Shown here piece after piece: positions 22,606-32,511 of a DNA stretch of 64,000 nucleotides (positions are counted from its first letter, which is position 1; the number at the start of each line of letters is the position of its first letter). The DNA lies in NCBI RefSeq assembly GCF_003208655.1, contig NZ_QKLU01000003.1:633745-697744 (forward strand), written 5' to 3'. Source of the DNA: Pedobacter nutrimenti (lineage in GTDB: Bacteria; Bacteroidota; Bacteroidia; Sphingobacteriales; Sphingobacteriaceae). A program made the translations under genes and the position numbers. Below the pieces are notes generated by a model. It did not search any database. It was not told where the DNA came from and saw only the letters and a list, made by a program, of their open reading frames with translations.

Positions 22606-24394
22606 ATCACCTGCTGATGTTGAAGATCTTACCCTTTCACTTGTGGTTAAAGTGTCGGGTACGGTAATACCTGATTATTATCCCCAGCTCTCTGTGGAAA
22701 TCAGTCATCAGGTAAACCGTATTTCCTATGCAGAGCTTGTTTTTGCAGACGGAACGGTTGAAGGTGGTACTTTTCCAATCAGTGACAGTAGTCATTTTGT
22801 GCCTGGAAATGATATTGAAATTTTGGCCGGATATGGAGGGGAAGATAAAGCATCCATATTTAGCGGGGTAATTGTAAAACAGCGTATTGAAGTCAATTCA
22901 ATAGATGTTTTTAGTTTGGTGGTGAGTTGTAAGCATAAAGCGATCGGGATGACTTTTAACCGTAAGGATGTAGAGTTTACATCGCTTTCCGATAGTGACA
23001 TCATCAATAAAATTGTTAAGGCAAATGGCTTGAACCCGACGGTGACCAGCACCTCTGTTGTACAAGAAACAGTGACGCAAAAAGGAGCTACTGATTGGGA
23101 TTTTGTACTTTCCAGGGCAGAGTTTTATGGATTTCTAATGACTTGTAAAGATGGGGATAAACTGGAAATTGCAACACCTGAGTTTAGCAGTACCCCTGTC
23201 TTGCGTCTTGCTTTTGGGGAGTCTATTATCAGTTTTAATGCCGAACTGGATGCGCAGATGCAACCCCCGGAACTCGAGGCCTTTGCCTGGGACATTAAGA
23301 GCCTGGATGTCCTGACAGCCAATGCTTCGGAACCTTCCCTCAATGATCAGGGTAACTTTTCAGCAAAGAAACTTTCCGGGGTGCTCAATCAAACAAAAAG
23401 GACTGTTTTTACCGGAGCACCTATGGAAAAGGCCGAAATCAAAGCCTGGGCAGATTCTTCCTTGCTCAAAATGAGGTTATCGGCTCTGAAAGGAAAAGTA
23501 AGCTTTCAGGGGAGTGCATTGGCACAACCAGGCAAGCTGGTCCAGCTGGAAGGAGTAGGTTCCCGTTATAGCGGAAAAGCTTTTGTTTCATCAGTGATTC
23601 ATACGATTGAGGAAGGAAACTGGAAAACTACCGTAGGTTTTGGACTGGACGATATCCCTATTGCAGAGAAGGACAATTTTAATTTTCCACCAGCTGCAGG
23701 TCAGCTCCCGGCCGTAAGTGGCTTGCAGATTGCTACAGTTAAAAATCTTTTTGAAGATCCACAGTCTTTGTACCGCATCCAGCTCACTTTAAATTCTGGT
23801 GCAGACAATCAGACCGGGACCTGGGCAAGGGTTTCTAATTTTTATGCAACGGCGAATGCGGGTGCAGGCTTTCTTCCGGAGGTTGGGGATGAAGTGGTGG
23901 TTGGTTTTTTGGATTCAAATCCGCGTTACCCGGTAGTACTGGGCTCGCTTTACAGCACCTCAAAAGCACCGGTGAATTCTGCAAAGGACAACAACAATTA
24001 TATAAAATCCATCATCACTAAAGGCAACCTTAAAATGTCTTTTGATGATGAAAAAAAAATAACGACACTGCTCACGCCTGCAGGAAATTCTTTTGCCCTG
24101 GATGATGAGGGCAAAAAAATTGTAATCACAGATCAGCATGGTAACGTAGTTACAATGGATTCAAAAGGAATTGAGCTCAGCAGCAGTAAAGACATTAACC
24201 TGAAAGCATCGGGTGACATCACATTGAATGCCGGAGGAAAAATAGAAATGACGGCTACCCGGGATGCGGTTGTATCTGCAATGAACATCAGCAACAAGGC
24301 CAAGGCAGGTTTTTCTGCCAAAGGGGAAGCGACCGCAGAAATAAATTCTTCTGGTCAGACAACAGTTAAAGGAAGTATTGTAATGATTAATTAA
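22595..24394 (+). CDS. VgrG-like central spike protein (Afp8/Pvc8-like)
   Basis: 599 residues. N-terminal gp27-like part (SVEISHQVNRISYAELVFADG, IEILAGYGGEDKASIFSGVIVKQRIEV), an OB-fold region (YRIQLTLNSGADNQTGTWARVSNFYATANAGAGFLPEVGDEVVVGFLDSNPRYPVVLGSLY) and a C-terminal gp5-like beta-helix with repeating strands (KDINLKASGDITLNAGGKIEMTA). Trimers form the needle base that carries the PAAR tip. No extra C-terminal effector domain is fused. Confidence 0.95.
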   Translation: MTIKSPADVEDLTLSLVVKVSGTVIPDYYPQLSVEISHQVNRISYAELVFADGTVEGGTFPISDSSHFVPGNDIEILAGYGGEDKASIFSGVIVKQRIEVNSIDVFSLVVSCKHKAIGMTFNRKDVEFTSLSDSDIINKIVKANGLNPTVTSTSVVQETVTQKGATDWDFVLSRAEFYGFLMTCKDGDKLEIATPEFSSTPVLRLAFGESIISFNAELDAQMQPPELEAFAWDIKSLDVLTANASEPSLNDQGNFSAKKLSGVLNQTKRTVFTGAPMEKAEIKAWADSSLLKMRLSALKGKVSFQGSALAQPGKLVQLEGVGSRYSGKAFVSSVIHTIEEGNWKTTVGFGLDDIPIAEKDNFNFPPAAGQLPAVSGLQIATVKNLFEDPQSLYRIQLTLNSGADNQTGTWARVSNFYATANAGAGFLPEVGDEVVVGFLDSNPRYPVVLGSLYSTSKAPVNSAKDNNNYIKSIITKGNLKMSFDDEKKITTLLTPAGNSFALDDEGKKIVITDQHGNVVTMDSKGIELSSSKDINLKASGDITLNAGGKIEMTATRDAVVSAMNISNKAKAGFSAKGEATAEINSSGQTTVKGSIVMIN

Positions 24395-24400
24395 ACAGAT

Positions 24401-24703
24401 ATGGGAATGATGGCAGCCAGAATAACAGATATGCACGTTTGCCCGATGGTCACCCCCGGATTGGTACCCGTACCACATGTTGGTGGGCCGTTGATTGGTC
24501 CCGGGGCACCCACCGTTTTAATTGGTGGCTTGCCTGCGGCAGTGGTAGGGGATTCGGCAGTTTGTGTAGGGCCACCCGATTCACTGATTAAGGGCTCAGC
24601 AACAGTTTTGATTTGTGGAAAACCTGCGGTAAGAATGGGTGACAGTACGGCCCATGGGGGTTCTGTGATTTTAGGATTTCCAACGGTATTAATTGGGGGC
24701 TAA
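24401..24703 (+). CDS. PAAR-repeat spike tip protein (Afp10/Pvc10-like)
   Basis: 100 residues: MGMMAARITDMHVCPMVTPG, GPLIGPGAPTVLIGGLPAAVVGD, LIKGSATVLICGKPAVRMGD, HGGSVILGFPTVLIGG. The regular P-A/A-V-x-GD turns and the conserved Cys/His positions are those of PAAR proteins, which form the sharp metal-bound cone at the spike tip. No toxin domain is attached. Confidence 0.95.
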   Translation: MGMMAARITDMHVCPMVTPGLVPVPHVGGPLIGPGAPTVLIGGLPAAVVGDSAVCVGPPDSLIKGSATVLICGKPAVRMGDSTAHGGSVILGFPTVLIGG

Positions 24704-24705
24704 GG

Positions 24706-25113
24706 ATGGAAAGAGATTCAATTTTAGGAACAGGCTGGAGTTTTCCCGTATCATTTGATACCTTAAACCACCGGACGGTAATGGCCTCGGGGCTTGAAGA
24801 TGTTAAACAAAGTATTTTTATCATTCTCAATACCACGCCCGGTGAGCGGGTCATGGAGCCGGAGTTTGGTTGTGACCTTAAACAATTGGTATTCGAAAAT
24901 ATAAATGAATCACTTAAAACGAAATTGGACCATATTGTATACCATGCACTGCTGAACTATGAACCCCGGGTAAAATTTATAGGAACCGAAATTATCGGAA
25001 AATCTGAACCCGATGGTATTTTGCACATAAAAATTGAGTTTTCACTCATTATAACCAATACGCGTCACAATTTAGTTTTCCCTTTTTACTTTACAGAAGG
25101 AACAAATATTTGA
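24706..25113 (+). CDS. Baseplate wedge protein gp25/W family (Afp9/Pvc9-like)
   Basis: 135 residues with the gp25-like core: VKQSIFIILNTTPGERVMEPEFGCDLKQLVFENINESLKTKLDHIVYHALLNYEPRVKF. The E-P-x-F-G-C-D-L motif is the family hallmark. gp25 staples sheath to baseplate and primes sheath polymerisation. Two bases after the PAAR stop. Confidence 0.95.
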   Translation: MERDSILGTGWSFPVSFDTLNHRTVMASGLEDVKQSIFIILNTTPGERVMEPEFGCDLKQLVFENINESLKTKLDHIVYHALLNYEPRVKFIGTEIIGKSEPDGILHIKIEFSLIITNTRHNLVFPFYFTEGTNI

Positions 25114-25129
25114 TCATTAACAACCGGAA

Positions 25130-28100
25130 ATGGGTAAACAGCTTGGATATTTATTAGAAGGCCTGAGCAGGGATGAACGCCTGATCAGGGCGCTGTTGCC
25201 TGAATCTGTTCAGCTCGAGGACCGCGATAGTCCGGCCCTGCTTAAACTTTTATCCGATCTGTCCAGGCATATCGTTTATTTTAATGACAGCAACAGGCCT
25301 GAGGGGAACTGGGAAGAATTTTTTAAAACAGATTTTAACATCCTGAACAATCTGGTTACCAGGTTCGACTTGCAGGGTTATCTGAACCATTTTTATCAGC
25401 TGGAACTTAAACTGGAAAGATCGGTTAATGACCATGATGTTCTGGATGCGTTAAAAAAAATCTTCTACTTTATTTTTGCAGCGGCTATAAAAATGCATGA
25501 ACTTTCTGAACGTCTGCTGGCCGTGCAAAGGACCCCGGTTTTTACCGTCAAACTAAAAGACATTCTTGTCAATTTAAAAGAAGATATTGCACTTTTACGC
25601 GAATACAATAACCAGGCAATAGCGGCTTTTGAGGTTCCCTTTATTGAAAAGGAGGCCTTTGTACAACTGGGCTTTGATCAGGAAAAAGCCTCAAAAAATA
25701 TTTTTGAAAAGGGAATCGGCATCAGTGAAAAAACAGGAAATGCCTTTAAAGATGTCAAAATCATTTTTAATTCATTAAGAACGAATTTTAACCGCGTTCT
25801 CAACGCATGCAAATTTTATGTAAATGAAAATCCGGTACAGGAGCAGAGTTATAGTCCTCACCTGGCCCTGGTGGTTACTTTTCTGGAACTTTATGATTAC
25901 CTGAAAACCGATGTCAATAAACTCCCTTCCAAGCATCTTGAATTTTATTATCAGAACATATTGGGTTTTAACAGGCTCCCTGCGGTGCCGGATAAAGTCA
26001 ACTTATTGTTCGAAGCCCTGCCTGATGCCAAACAGGTCATATTACAACAAGGGGAACTGGTAAGTGGAAATATACCAGGTCACAAAGACAGTCTGATGTA
26101 CAGGATTAATGAAAAAATTGAACTGAGCAAAGCACATATTTCTTCGCTTAAAACACTTTTTACAGTTCAAAATGTACGTATTGCGCCCAAAATGGATGCG
26201 ACTAAAACCATTTCTGAGGTGCAATTGTATAAGGCAGAGTACAACAACCCCGAGCCAAAGTTTATTGTAAAAAATGCAGACAACATCACCTCGCTGTCTA
26301 TGCTGGGCCAGGACATCAATGAACTCAGTCCTGCCGAAAGGAGCAACCTGATGGCAGACACCGGATTTCTCATTGCCTCACCTGTGCTTTATCAGCAATA
26401 TGGCTCCAGGAAAATTCTTTTGAAACTGCATATTGAACCCGATTCCTTTGGAAGCGTAGTAGATTATTTTAACAATTATCAGGGGCTGAGTGACAGTGTT
26501 GACAATGTGCAGTATATGCTGCTTGATAACGCCTTTGTGATTGAATTCACCGGGCCTTCCGGCTGGGAAAAAGCAGGTTTTACAAGGGTCAACCTGAACC
26601 AGGACGATAAATCTCTGGAAGTAGAATTGATACAGGGAACAACAGATTTGCCTTTTACCTGTTATGCTCCTGTTCATGGGGCATTGCCTGGTTTGAAATG
26701 GCCTGCCATTCGTTTACTGATCAATAATCAGGCAAATTTCAATCCGCTGGCTTATTTAAAATACCTTAAAATAGAACGTATAACGGTACGTGCAGAAGTG
26801 AAAGGACTGGTTGATTATACCCTTCAGAACAATATTGGGAACTTGAGTAATGCCACAGCTTTTCAGCCTTTCGGGCCTCTTTCTCCGGCGGGAAGTTACT
26901 TTGATATTGTAAATGCGAATGTATTTAACCGTTATCTTTCCAGTGCAGCCCTGAAATTGGAGTGGGCCGGACTTCCTGATGTTGTAGGGGGCTTTGAAAC
27001 TTATTATGAACAGTACCTGGCCAATATTAAAAACAGCTCCTTTAAGGTCAGGTTGCTCAGTTTAAAAAATGCCGATAACGTTGCTGCCGGGATTAAAAAT
27101 GAATTTGCCTTATTCGAGTCCGATCTGGATGCTAATTTTGAACCGGTATTAAAGCACAGCACAACTTTTGAACAGGAAGATATAGATGTTAAAGAACTGG
27201 CCTATACCAATGATCCTGTGCTGGACAGGGTGCCTGCGCCATTAAGTGGTGAGATGAGCGAGGGTGCCTTAAGAATTGAATTTTACAGCCCCAGATTTGG
27301 TTTTGGGCATAGTTCATTTGCAGGTGTTTTTTCGCAGACGGCCCTGCATAACTCAAAACGTTTTGTGAAAAAAAAGACCTTGCCCGAGCAACCCTATACA
27401 CCATTGCTCAACAATGTTTTTATAGATTATGTACAGAGCACAGCCGAGCAACTGGACAACGCAGCGGGAAATATGGAAGGGTTCAGCAGTATTGCATTTA
27501 TCCATTTACAACCTTTTGGTTATGAACAGGTTTTTCCAGGCAAAATAAGGTCTTCTTATTCCCTGATTCCTTATGAGGATTACGACAATAACTTCTATAT
27601 AGGCTTCGACAAAATTGTGCCGGCCGAGGAAATTTCCATTTTGTTCCATCTTGAGGAAAAGACCTTTCACGAATCAGCGGTGAAACTTCAGTCCTTGCAA
27701 TGGAGTTATCTTTATAACGATTCCTGGCTGAGAATGAATGAAAAGTATGTGCTTTCAGACACGACCGAAAATTTAATAAAAACCGGAATTGTTCGTCTGA
27801 TTGTTCCACCGGATATCAATACTGGAAACACATGCATGCCTGCCGCATTGTACTGGATTAGAATTTCTTCCTCCGGGAAAAATATCATCAGGTCCAAAAT
27901 AAAAGCTTTGTACATCAATGCGGTATGTGCCACGCGTATCATTGAACCGGGAGCACCAGGCCTATTGGAACTGCCGGCCGGTATATTGAAAACTTTTGTA
28001 AATCCTGTTAAAGGTGTTCAGAACATCTGGCAGTTGTTTCCATCTTTTGGTGGAAAAGAAGCCGAAAATGAGGTTGAATTTTACATCCGGGTCAGTCAGC

Positions 28101-28933
28101 GGCTAAGACATAAAAACCGGTTGTTGATGTCAAAGGATATTGAGCAGGCCGTGCTCGAAAATTTCCCTGACATCTTCATTGCAAAGTGCATCAGGTCTGG
28201 AGAAGACGATTCAAGGGCTGTACCAGATTCTTCAAGTCTTAAAATTGTACTGGTGGCCTTAAATGAAAATTCCGGCAGACCGGATATGACACCTATGGTT
28301 TCACTTGACACCCTTTGTAAAGTGAAAGATTTCCTGCAGACAAGGCTTTCTCCGCAGGTGAATATAAGTGTAGAGAATCCGGTTTATGAGCGTGTTAAGG
28401 TAGTGTGTAAAGTGCGGCTGGTTTCCGAAAGCCATTCCGAAGAACTCTTTTACATCAGGCTGCTTGAAAACGACATTAATGAATTTATAAGTCCATGGTA
28501 CTTCCGGGCCGACGTGAATTATCGCATTGGCGGAAAGCTATTTGTATCAGAGATGTACAATTTTATCAAAACAAAGCCTTATATCTCCTCTGTTGAGGAA
28601 TTTGGCCTGGCCCATTTTTACAATTATGAAAGTACCGGACCCGAAGAGGTTCTTACCGCTATGGATGCAGCGAACACCATTACCTCGGGCTTCCTAACTG
28701 CCTCGGTACCGGAAGGTATTTTTATACCCTCCCAAAACCATTTTATAGAAATTGCCGACGCACAGCAACAACAGAATGAAAATGAGTTTGAAGCCATTGG
28801 CCTGAATTACCTGACAGTAGGGGAAGAGTTACTTGTGGGGGAAGATTCCGGAACCGAAAAGAAAGTTCCGGCAGCGGAAAAGAAAGAAAATAAGCAATAT
28901 TACAATTGGGTCATATCCAAAAAAGATAACTAA
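25130..28933 (+). CDS. Baseplate J-type protein (Afp11/Pvc11-like)
   Basis: 1,267 residues, a large wedge protein (T4 gp6-like). The middle and N-terminal parts are unlike phage J proteins, as usual in eCIS; the recognisable gpJ-like section is near residues 975-1,190 (GGKEAENEVEFYIRVSQRLRHKNRLLMSKDIEQAVLENFPDIFIAKCI... LKIVLVALNENSGRPDMTPMVSLDTLCKVKDFLQTRLSPQVNISVENPVYERVKV). The C-terminal tail is acidic and low in complexity (EIADAQQQQNENEFEAIG... EKKVPAAEKKENK). Forms the baseplate ring with the Afp12-like protein. Confidence 0.9.
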   Translation: MGKQLGYLLEGLSRDERLIRALLPESVQLEDRDSPALLKLLSDLSRHIVYFNDSNRPEGNWEEFFKTDFNILNNLVTRFDLQGYLNHFYQLELKLERSVNDHDVLDALKKIFYFIFAAAIKMHELSERLLAVQRTPVFTVKLKDILVNLKEDIALLREYNNQAIAAFEVPFIEKEAFVQLGFDQEKASKNIFEKGIGISEKTGNAFKDVKIIFNSLRTNFNRVLNACKFYVNENPVQEQSYSPHLALVVTFLELYDYLKTDVNKLPSKHLEFYYQNILGFNRLPAVPDKVNLLFEALPDAKQVILQQGELVSGNIPGHKDSLMYRINEKIELSKAHISSLKTLFTVQNVRIAPKMDATKTISEVQLYKAEYNNPEPKFIVKNADNITSLSMLGQDINELSPAERSNLMADTGFLIASPVLYQQYGSRKILLKLHIEPDSFGSVVDYFNNYQGLSDSVDNVQYMLLDNAFVIEFTGPSGWEKAGFTRVNLNQDDKSLEVELIQGTTDLPFTCYAPVHGALPGLKWPAIRLLINNQANFNPLAYLKYLKIERITVRAEVKGLVDYTLQNNIGNLSNATAFQPFGPLSPAGSYFDIVNANVFNRYLSSAALKLEWAGLPDVVGGFETYYEQYLANIKNSSFKVRLLSLKNADNVAAGIKNEFALFESDLDANFEPVLKHSTTFEQEDIDVKELAYTNDPVLDRVPAPLSGEMSEGALRIEFYSPRFGFGHSSFAGVFSQTALHNSKRFVKKKTLPEQPYTPLLNNVFIDYVQSTAEQLDNAAGNMEGFSSIAFIHLQPFGYEQVFPGKIRSSYSLIPYEDYDNNFYIGFDKIVPAEEISILFHLEEKTFHESAVKLQSLQWSYLYNDSWLRMNEKYVLSDTTENLIKTGIVRLIVPPDINTGNTCMPAALYWIRISSSGKNIIRSKIKALYINAVCATRIIEPGAPGLLELPAGILKTFVNPVKGVQNIWQLFPSFGGKEAENEVEFYIRVSQRLRHKNRLLMSKDIEQAVLENFPDIFIAKCIRSGEDDSRAVPDSSSLKIVLVALNENSGRPDMTPMVSLDTLCKVKDFLQTRLSPQVNISVENPVYERVKVVCKVRLVSESHSEELFYIRLLENDINEFISPWYFRADVNYRIGGKLFVSEMYNFIKTKPYISSVEEFGLAHFYNYESTGPEEVLTAMDAANTITSGFLTASVPEGIFIPSQNHFIEIADAQQQQNENEFEAIGLNYLTVGEELLVGEDSGTEKKVPAAEKKENKQYYNWVISKKDN

Positions 28934-28939
28934 AAAATT

Positions 28940-29722
28940 ATGCCGTTCTCAAATAAATTTAGTCAGACCAGGGACCAGTTGAAGGAATATTTCCGAAAAG
29001 GAAAAGTACCTACTGAAAAACATTATGCAGATCTCATCGACTCGGTGGTGAATAAGGTTGATGATGGTTTTCTGAAAAACGAAGAATTTGGGTTTAACAT
29101 CCATTCTACCGGGAAATCCAAAACGTTTGTTTCACTTTATCCCGAAAATAATTCTGCAGATCCATTTTTTGTCATTACAAAAGATCAGGCCAAACCCAAA
29201 AGCCTCAAGCTGCAACCCTATGTTGCAGGAGACGATAATGTAGCCAAAAGCTTTTACTTCGGTGCAGATGGGAATCTTGGACTGGGGAAACTTGCAGATA
29301 ATGGATTGAAACTGGATGTGGCCGGTTTTGTAGGCATGCAGGGCCGGGTGGGGAATTTCCGTTCCGGAAAATTTCCGGCAGATGGCCAGTGGCATACCTT
29401 GGTTAAAGACCTGGACAATTGTCACGCCTATGAGGTTGTTGCAAGAACTGGTGCCAAGGGAAAAGGGAAATTTGCCCTGATGCATGCTATTGCGCTTGGG
29501 GTTTATGGAAAAAGGGGCAGTAAAGTAAAAAAGAACAGGACCTGTTATGGTTTTTTCTGGAACCATTTGAATTTGAGGTGGATAGGTACAACGCATAATT
29601 ATGCCTTGCAAATCCGTACCAATAGCAATTATGGGACCGGGGTACAAATCTTTTTTAAGGTTACCCAGCTCTGGAATGACCACGCGTTTCTGGAAGAAGA
29701 CTATTTTTATAAAAATGACTGA
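28940..29722 (+). CDS. Adhesin/fibre-like eCIS protein
   Basis: 260 residues, no signal peptide. N-terminus TRDQLKEYFRKGKVPTEKHYADLIDSVVNKVDDGF resembles the start of Bacteroidota phage-tail-like fibre proteins (KxGSVPTxxxFxxLIDSxxNKxDDG). A glycine-rich middle (YFGADGNLGLGKLADNGLKLDVAGFVGMQGRVGNFRSG) resembles fibre shaft sequence. The C-terminal ~115 residues (WHTLVKDLDNCHAYEVVARTG... HNYALQIRTNSNYG) form a conserved domain I know from putative adhesins in these loci. It is lodged between the two large baseplate genes, where Afp/PVC have nothing equivalent, and no Afp13-type fibre is present. Likely receptor-binding. Confidence 0.75.
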   Translation: MPFSNKFSQTRDQLKEYFRKGKVPTEKHYADLIDSVVNKVDDGFLKNEEFGFNIHSTGKSKTFVSLYPENNSADPFFVITKDQAKPKSLKLQPYVAGDDNVAKSFYFGADGNLGLGKLADNGLKLDVAGFVGMQGRVGNFRSGKFPADGQWHTLVKDLDNCHAYEVVARTGAKGKGKFALMHAIALGVYGKRGSKVKKNRTCYGFFWNHLNLRWIGTTHNYALQIRTNSNYGTGVQIFFKVTQLWNDHAFLEEDYFYKND

Positions 29723-32510
29723 ACAAAGCAGAACGGAACAGTCCAGGGCAATGGATTTTGATTTTCTCCGGCGGGAGGGGACCAGGTTGTTGCAAAAAAT
29801 GTCGGGAGAGGAATGGAGTGATTATAACCTCCACGATCCTGGCGTGACCATTTTGGAATACTTATGTTTTGCCATTACAGATCTCGCTTACCGCACCAAT
29901 TTCGATATTGCCGATTTACTGACACAAAAGGATGGAACAATTGATTATCAGGGCAATTCTTTTATCAAGCCTGCAGAGGTCCTGAGTTCCAATGCGGTTA
30001 CGATTAAAGATTTCAGAAAAATCCTTCTGGATGAAATTCCGGAAATCTTTAACGTTTGGATCCATTCTGTGAATTCCCGCTTTTCTTCTGATTCAATAAA
30101 AGGTTTATATAAGTTTTACATCCAGGTGGGCAGGGATTATGTCCCTTTATTAACGGAGGGCAAGGATCCCGCCTGGCAAATGGAGCTGAAGAAAAATGTG
30201 CAGCGTCTTTTTGTATCCAACCGGAACCTTTGTGAAGATGCCAGCAATCAGGTGTACATTCTGCAGCCTCAAGATGTGGTCGTGAATGCCAGGGTGGTGA
30301 TTAATCAGGATACTCAACCTGAAAACATCATGGCCGTGATTTATTATAAAATTGAAAAGTTTTTGAATCCCGGGGTAAGGTATTATACAGAAAAGGAACT
30401 TTTAAACCGGGGCTACACTTTCGATGAAATTTATTCAGGCCCTTTGCTCAAGGGAGGCTTTATCCCGGATGAAGACCTGAAACCACGGAACCTATGGATT
30501 GATCCCGCAGAACTGGTCAGGGTAATTTCCACCATACGGGAAGTGGTTGTTGTACAGGATCTGACCATAAATGGTTCTGCCAGTCCAATATCCATTGATC
30601 CTTTGAATTTTCCTTATTTCAACATAGAAAAATCGCGCAAAGGATTTCATGTCTTTAGTGATGAATTTGAACTTTCTGTGAAACAGTCCCTGCTGGATGA
30701 TATGCTACACAATTTAAGGGAAAGATCTGATAAACGTTACATACACAGTTTTAACGAAATTGTGGCTAAAGATCTTCAGGGTACCTATAAAGGGGGAGAA
30801 TATCATTCCGTACAGCATGTTTTTCCGGCAATTTATGGGATAGGGGAGCAGGGCCTATCAGGTTCCGAAAATGCATTGCACCTGGCTTACTCCAAACAAC
30901 TGAAGGCATATTTGATGTTTTTTGAGCAAATAATGGCCGATTATCTTGCCCAGGTGAATAGCCTTAATGAGCTCTTTTCCAACAAAATTTCTTCAGCCGC
31001 CCCTAAAACATATTATACCCAGGCACTAAGCGACGTTCCCCGTTTTTCAGAAATGGTGAATGACCATCCGGGTAAAAACAAAGGCAGCTGGAGGGAATAT
31101 TTTGACGATTTATCTGCGGATTCCTATAGTGATTTCTTAAAAAAAGGGGCAGAAAGCAGAGAAGTTTACTTTGATCGTAAGAATAAGATGCTGGACCATC
31201 TTTTGGCCAGGTTTAACGAAGTTGTGACCACCTATCCGGTACAGCTCTTTGATAAATTATATGGTAAAAATCAAAAAGGGTTGTCTGCCGAAAATGAGTT
31301 AAAATGGAAAAGCGGAATACTTTTGGACATCAATAAACTTTCTCATTCCAGATCCCTGGGGTTTAACTACCTCAGTGCTGAAAAGAAAACTGCCGGCTAC
31401 GACTTTATAGAAAGGATGTACCATCTTTTGTATATAAAAAGCAAACCCGGTAAAAGTCTGGTGCAGGTATTTACAAATGAGCTTAAAGTAGAGCGGAGTA
31501 TAGACGATGTATCAGAAGCTGCACAGGACAAAAAACACTCAAAAACAGAAGCTGCTGTGGAATCCGGAATCCGGAAGATCCGGATCCTGACAAAAAAGAA
31601 ACTGCAGGAGATTCTGGAAAAAAACAACATCAAAGAATATCCTGCAGATCAGGGACAAGGCAGTGCTGTTTTCGGGCACCAGCCCGTTTCTTTTTTAAAA
31701 CATGCACTGAATATCGATAATTACCGGCTGGCCAATGACCAGCAGGACCAGGACAGTTATCTTTTACTTTATCATGAACCCGAAGGCCATAGTTGGTTAA
31801 CGGTAAACAGATATGACAGTTATTCGCAGGCCATAAAGGGCCTGGATACCATTATTGATCTTCTAATTAAAACCAGCACAGATTCCGAAGGGTTTTATTT
31901 GATAGAACACATACTTTTAAGGCCGCTGATCACCTCTGAAAACTTTGGTTTCAGATTTTATAATGAAAACAATCAGGTGCTTTTGGAAAGCCGTTTCTGG
32001 ACCACTTTTGAGCAAAGAGAGCAGAAAATAACAGACCTGATCCGTCTGGTCAGGAAAAACAGCATGCTGGCCCCTGAAAAATTAAAAGAAGGCTTATCCA
32101 GTGAATATAAAATGCCGGCCCGGACGGACGGAACAGATATGAAGGATTTGATGTCTGGTATAAAAATGTATATCCAGGGGCAAAAAAGAGGGCAATGTCG
32201 CTTCGAAATGATTTTGAAACGTGATGGGAAAGTCATTTTGGAAGATGATTTCAACTTCAGAATGAGTGTGATTTTACCCGAATGGCCGGCCAGGTTCCAG
32301 GATAAAGTTTTTCAGGAATTTATTACCGAGCTTTTCAGGGTCAGGACCCCTGCACACATCCGGTTAAAATTTTATTGGCTTAACATTCATCAAATGACGG
32401 TTTTCGAAGAAATGAATGCGAACTGGCTAAAGGAATTAAAGCTTAATAACGAAAATGAAGAGCGGGTTGCCTGTTCAAATTTGTCTTATTTCTTAGAAAC
32501 TTTAGATTAA
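29715..32510 (+). CDS. Large baseplate protein (Afp12/Pvc12-like)
   Basis: 931 residues from the ATG at 29715, which overlaps the end of the fibre gene (ATGACTGA); an in-frame ATG at 29601 lies deep inside that gene and is rejected. The N-terminus FDFLRREGTRLLQKMSGEEWSDYNLHDPGVTILEYLCFAITDLAYRTNFDIADLL is the hallmark of Afp12-type wedge proteins (the W-x-D-x-N-x-H-DPGVT-x-LE segment). The C-terminal part (VILPEWPARFQDKVFQEFITELFRVRTPAHIRLKFYWL) is also typical. Pairs with the J protein in the baseplate. Confidence 0.92.
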   Translation: MTEQSRTEQSRAMDFDFLRREGTRLLQKMSGEEWSDYNLHDPGVTILEYLCFAITDLAYRTNFDIADLLTQKDGTIDYQGNSFIKPAEVLSSNAVTIKDFRKILLDEIPEIFNVWIHSVNSRFSSDSIKGLYKFYIQVGRDYVPLLTEGKDPAWQMELKKNVQRLFVSNRNLCEDASNQVYILQPQDVVVNARVVINQDTQPENIMAVIYYKIEKFLNPGVRYYTEKELLNRGYTFDEIYSGPLLKGGFIPDEDLKPRNLWIDPAELVRVISTIREVVVVQDLTINGSASPISIDPLNFPYFNIEKSRKGFHVFSDEFELSVKQSLLDDMLHNLRERSDKRYIHSFNEIVAKDLQGTYKGGEYHSVQHVFPAIYGIGEQGLSGSENALHLAYSKQLKAYLMFFEQIMADYLAQVNSLNELFSNKISSAAPKTYYTQALSDVPRFSEMVNDHPGKNKGSWREYFDDLSADSYSDFLKKGAESREVYFDRKNKMLDHLLARFNEVVTTYPVQLFDKLYGKNQKGLSAENELKWKSGILLDINKLSHSRSLGFNYLSAEKKTAGYDFIERMYHLLYIKSKPGKSLVQVFTNELKVERSIDDVSEAAQDKKHSKTEAAVESGIRKIRILTKKKLQEILEKNNIKEYPADQGQGSAVFGHQPVSFLKHALNIDNYRLANDQQDQDSYLLLYHEPEGHSWLTVNRYDSYSQAIKGLDTIIDLLIKTSTDSEGFYLIEHILLRPLITSENFGFRFYNENNQVLLESRFWTTFEQREQKITDLIRLVRKNSMLAPEKLKEGLSSEYKMPARTDGTDMKDLMSGIKMYIQGQKRGQCRFEMILKRDGKVILEDDFNFRMSVILPEWPARFQDKVFQEFITELFRVRTPAHIRLKFYWLNIHQMTVFEEMNANWLKELKLNNENEERVACSNLSYFLETLD

Positions 32511-32511
32511 A

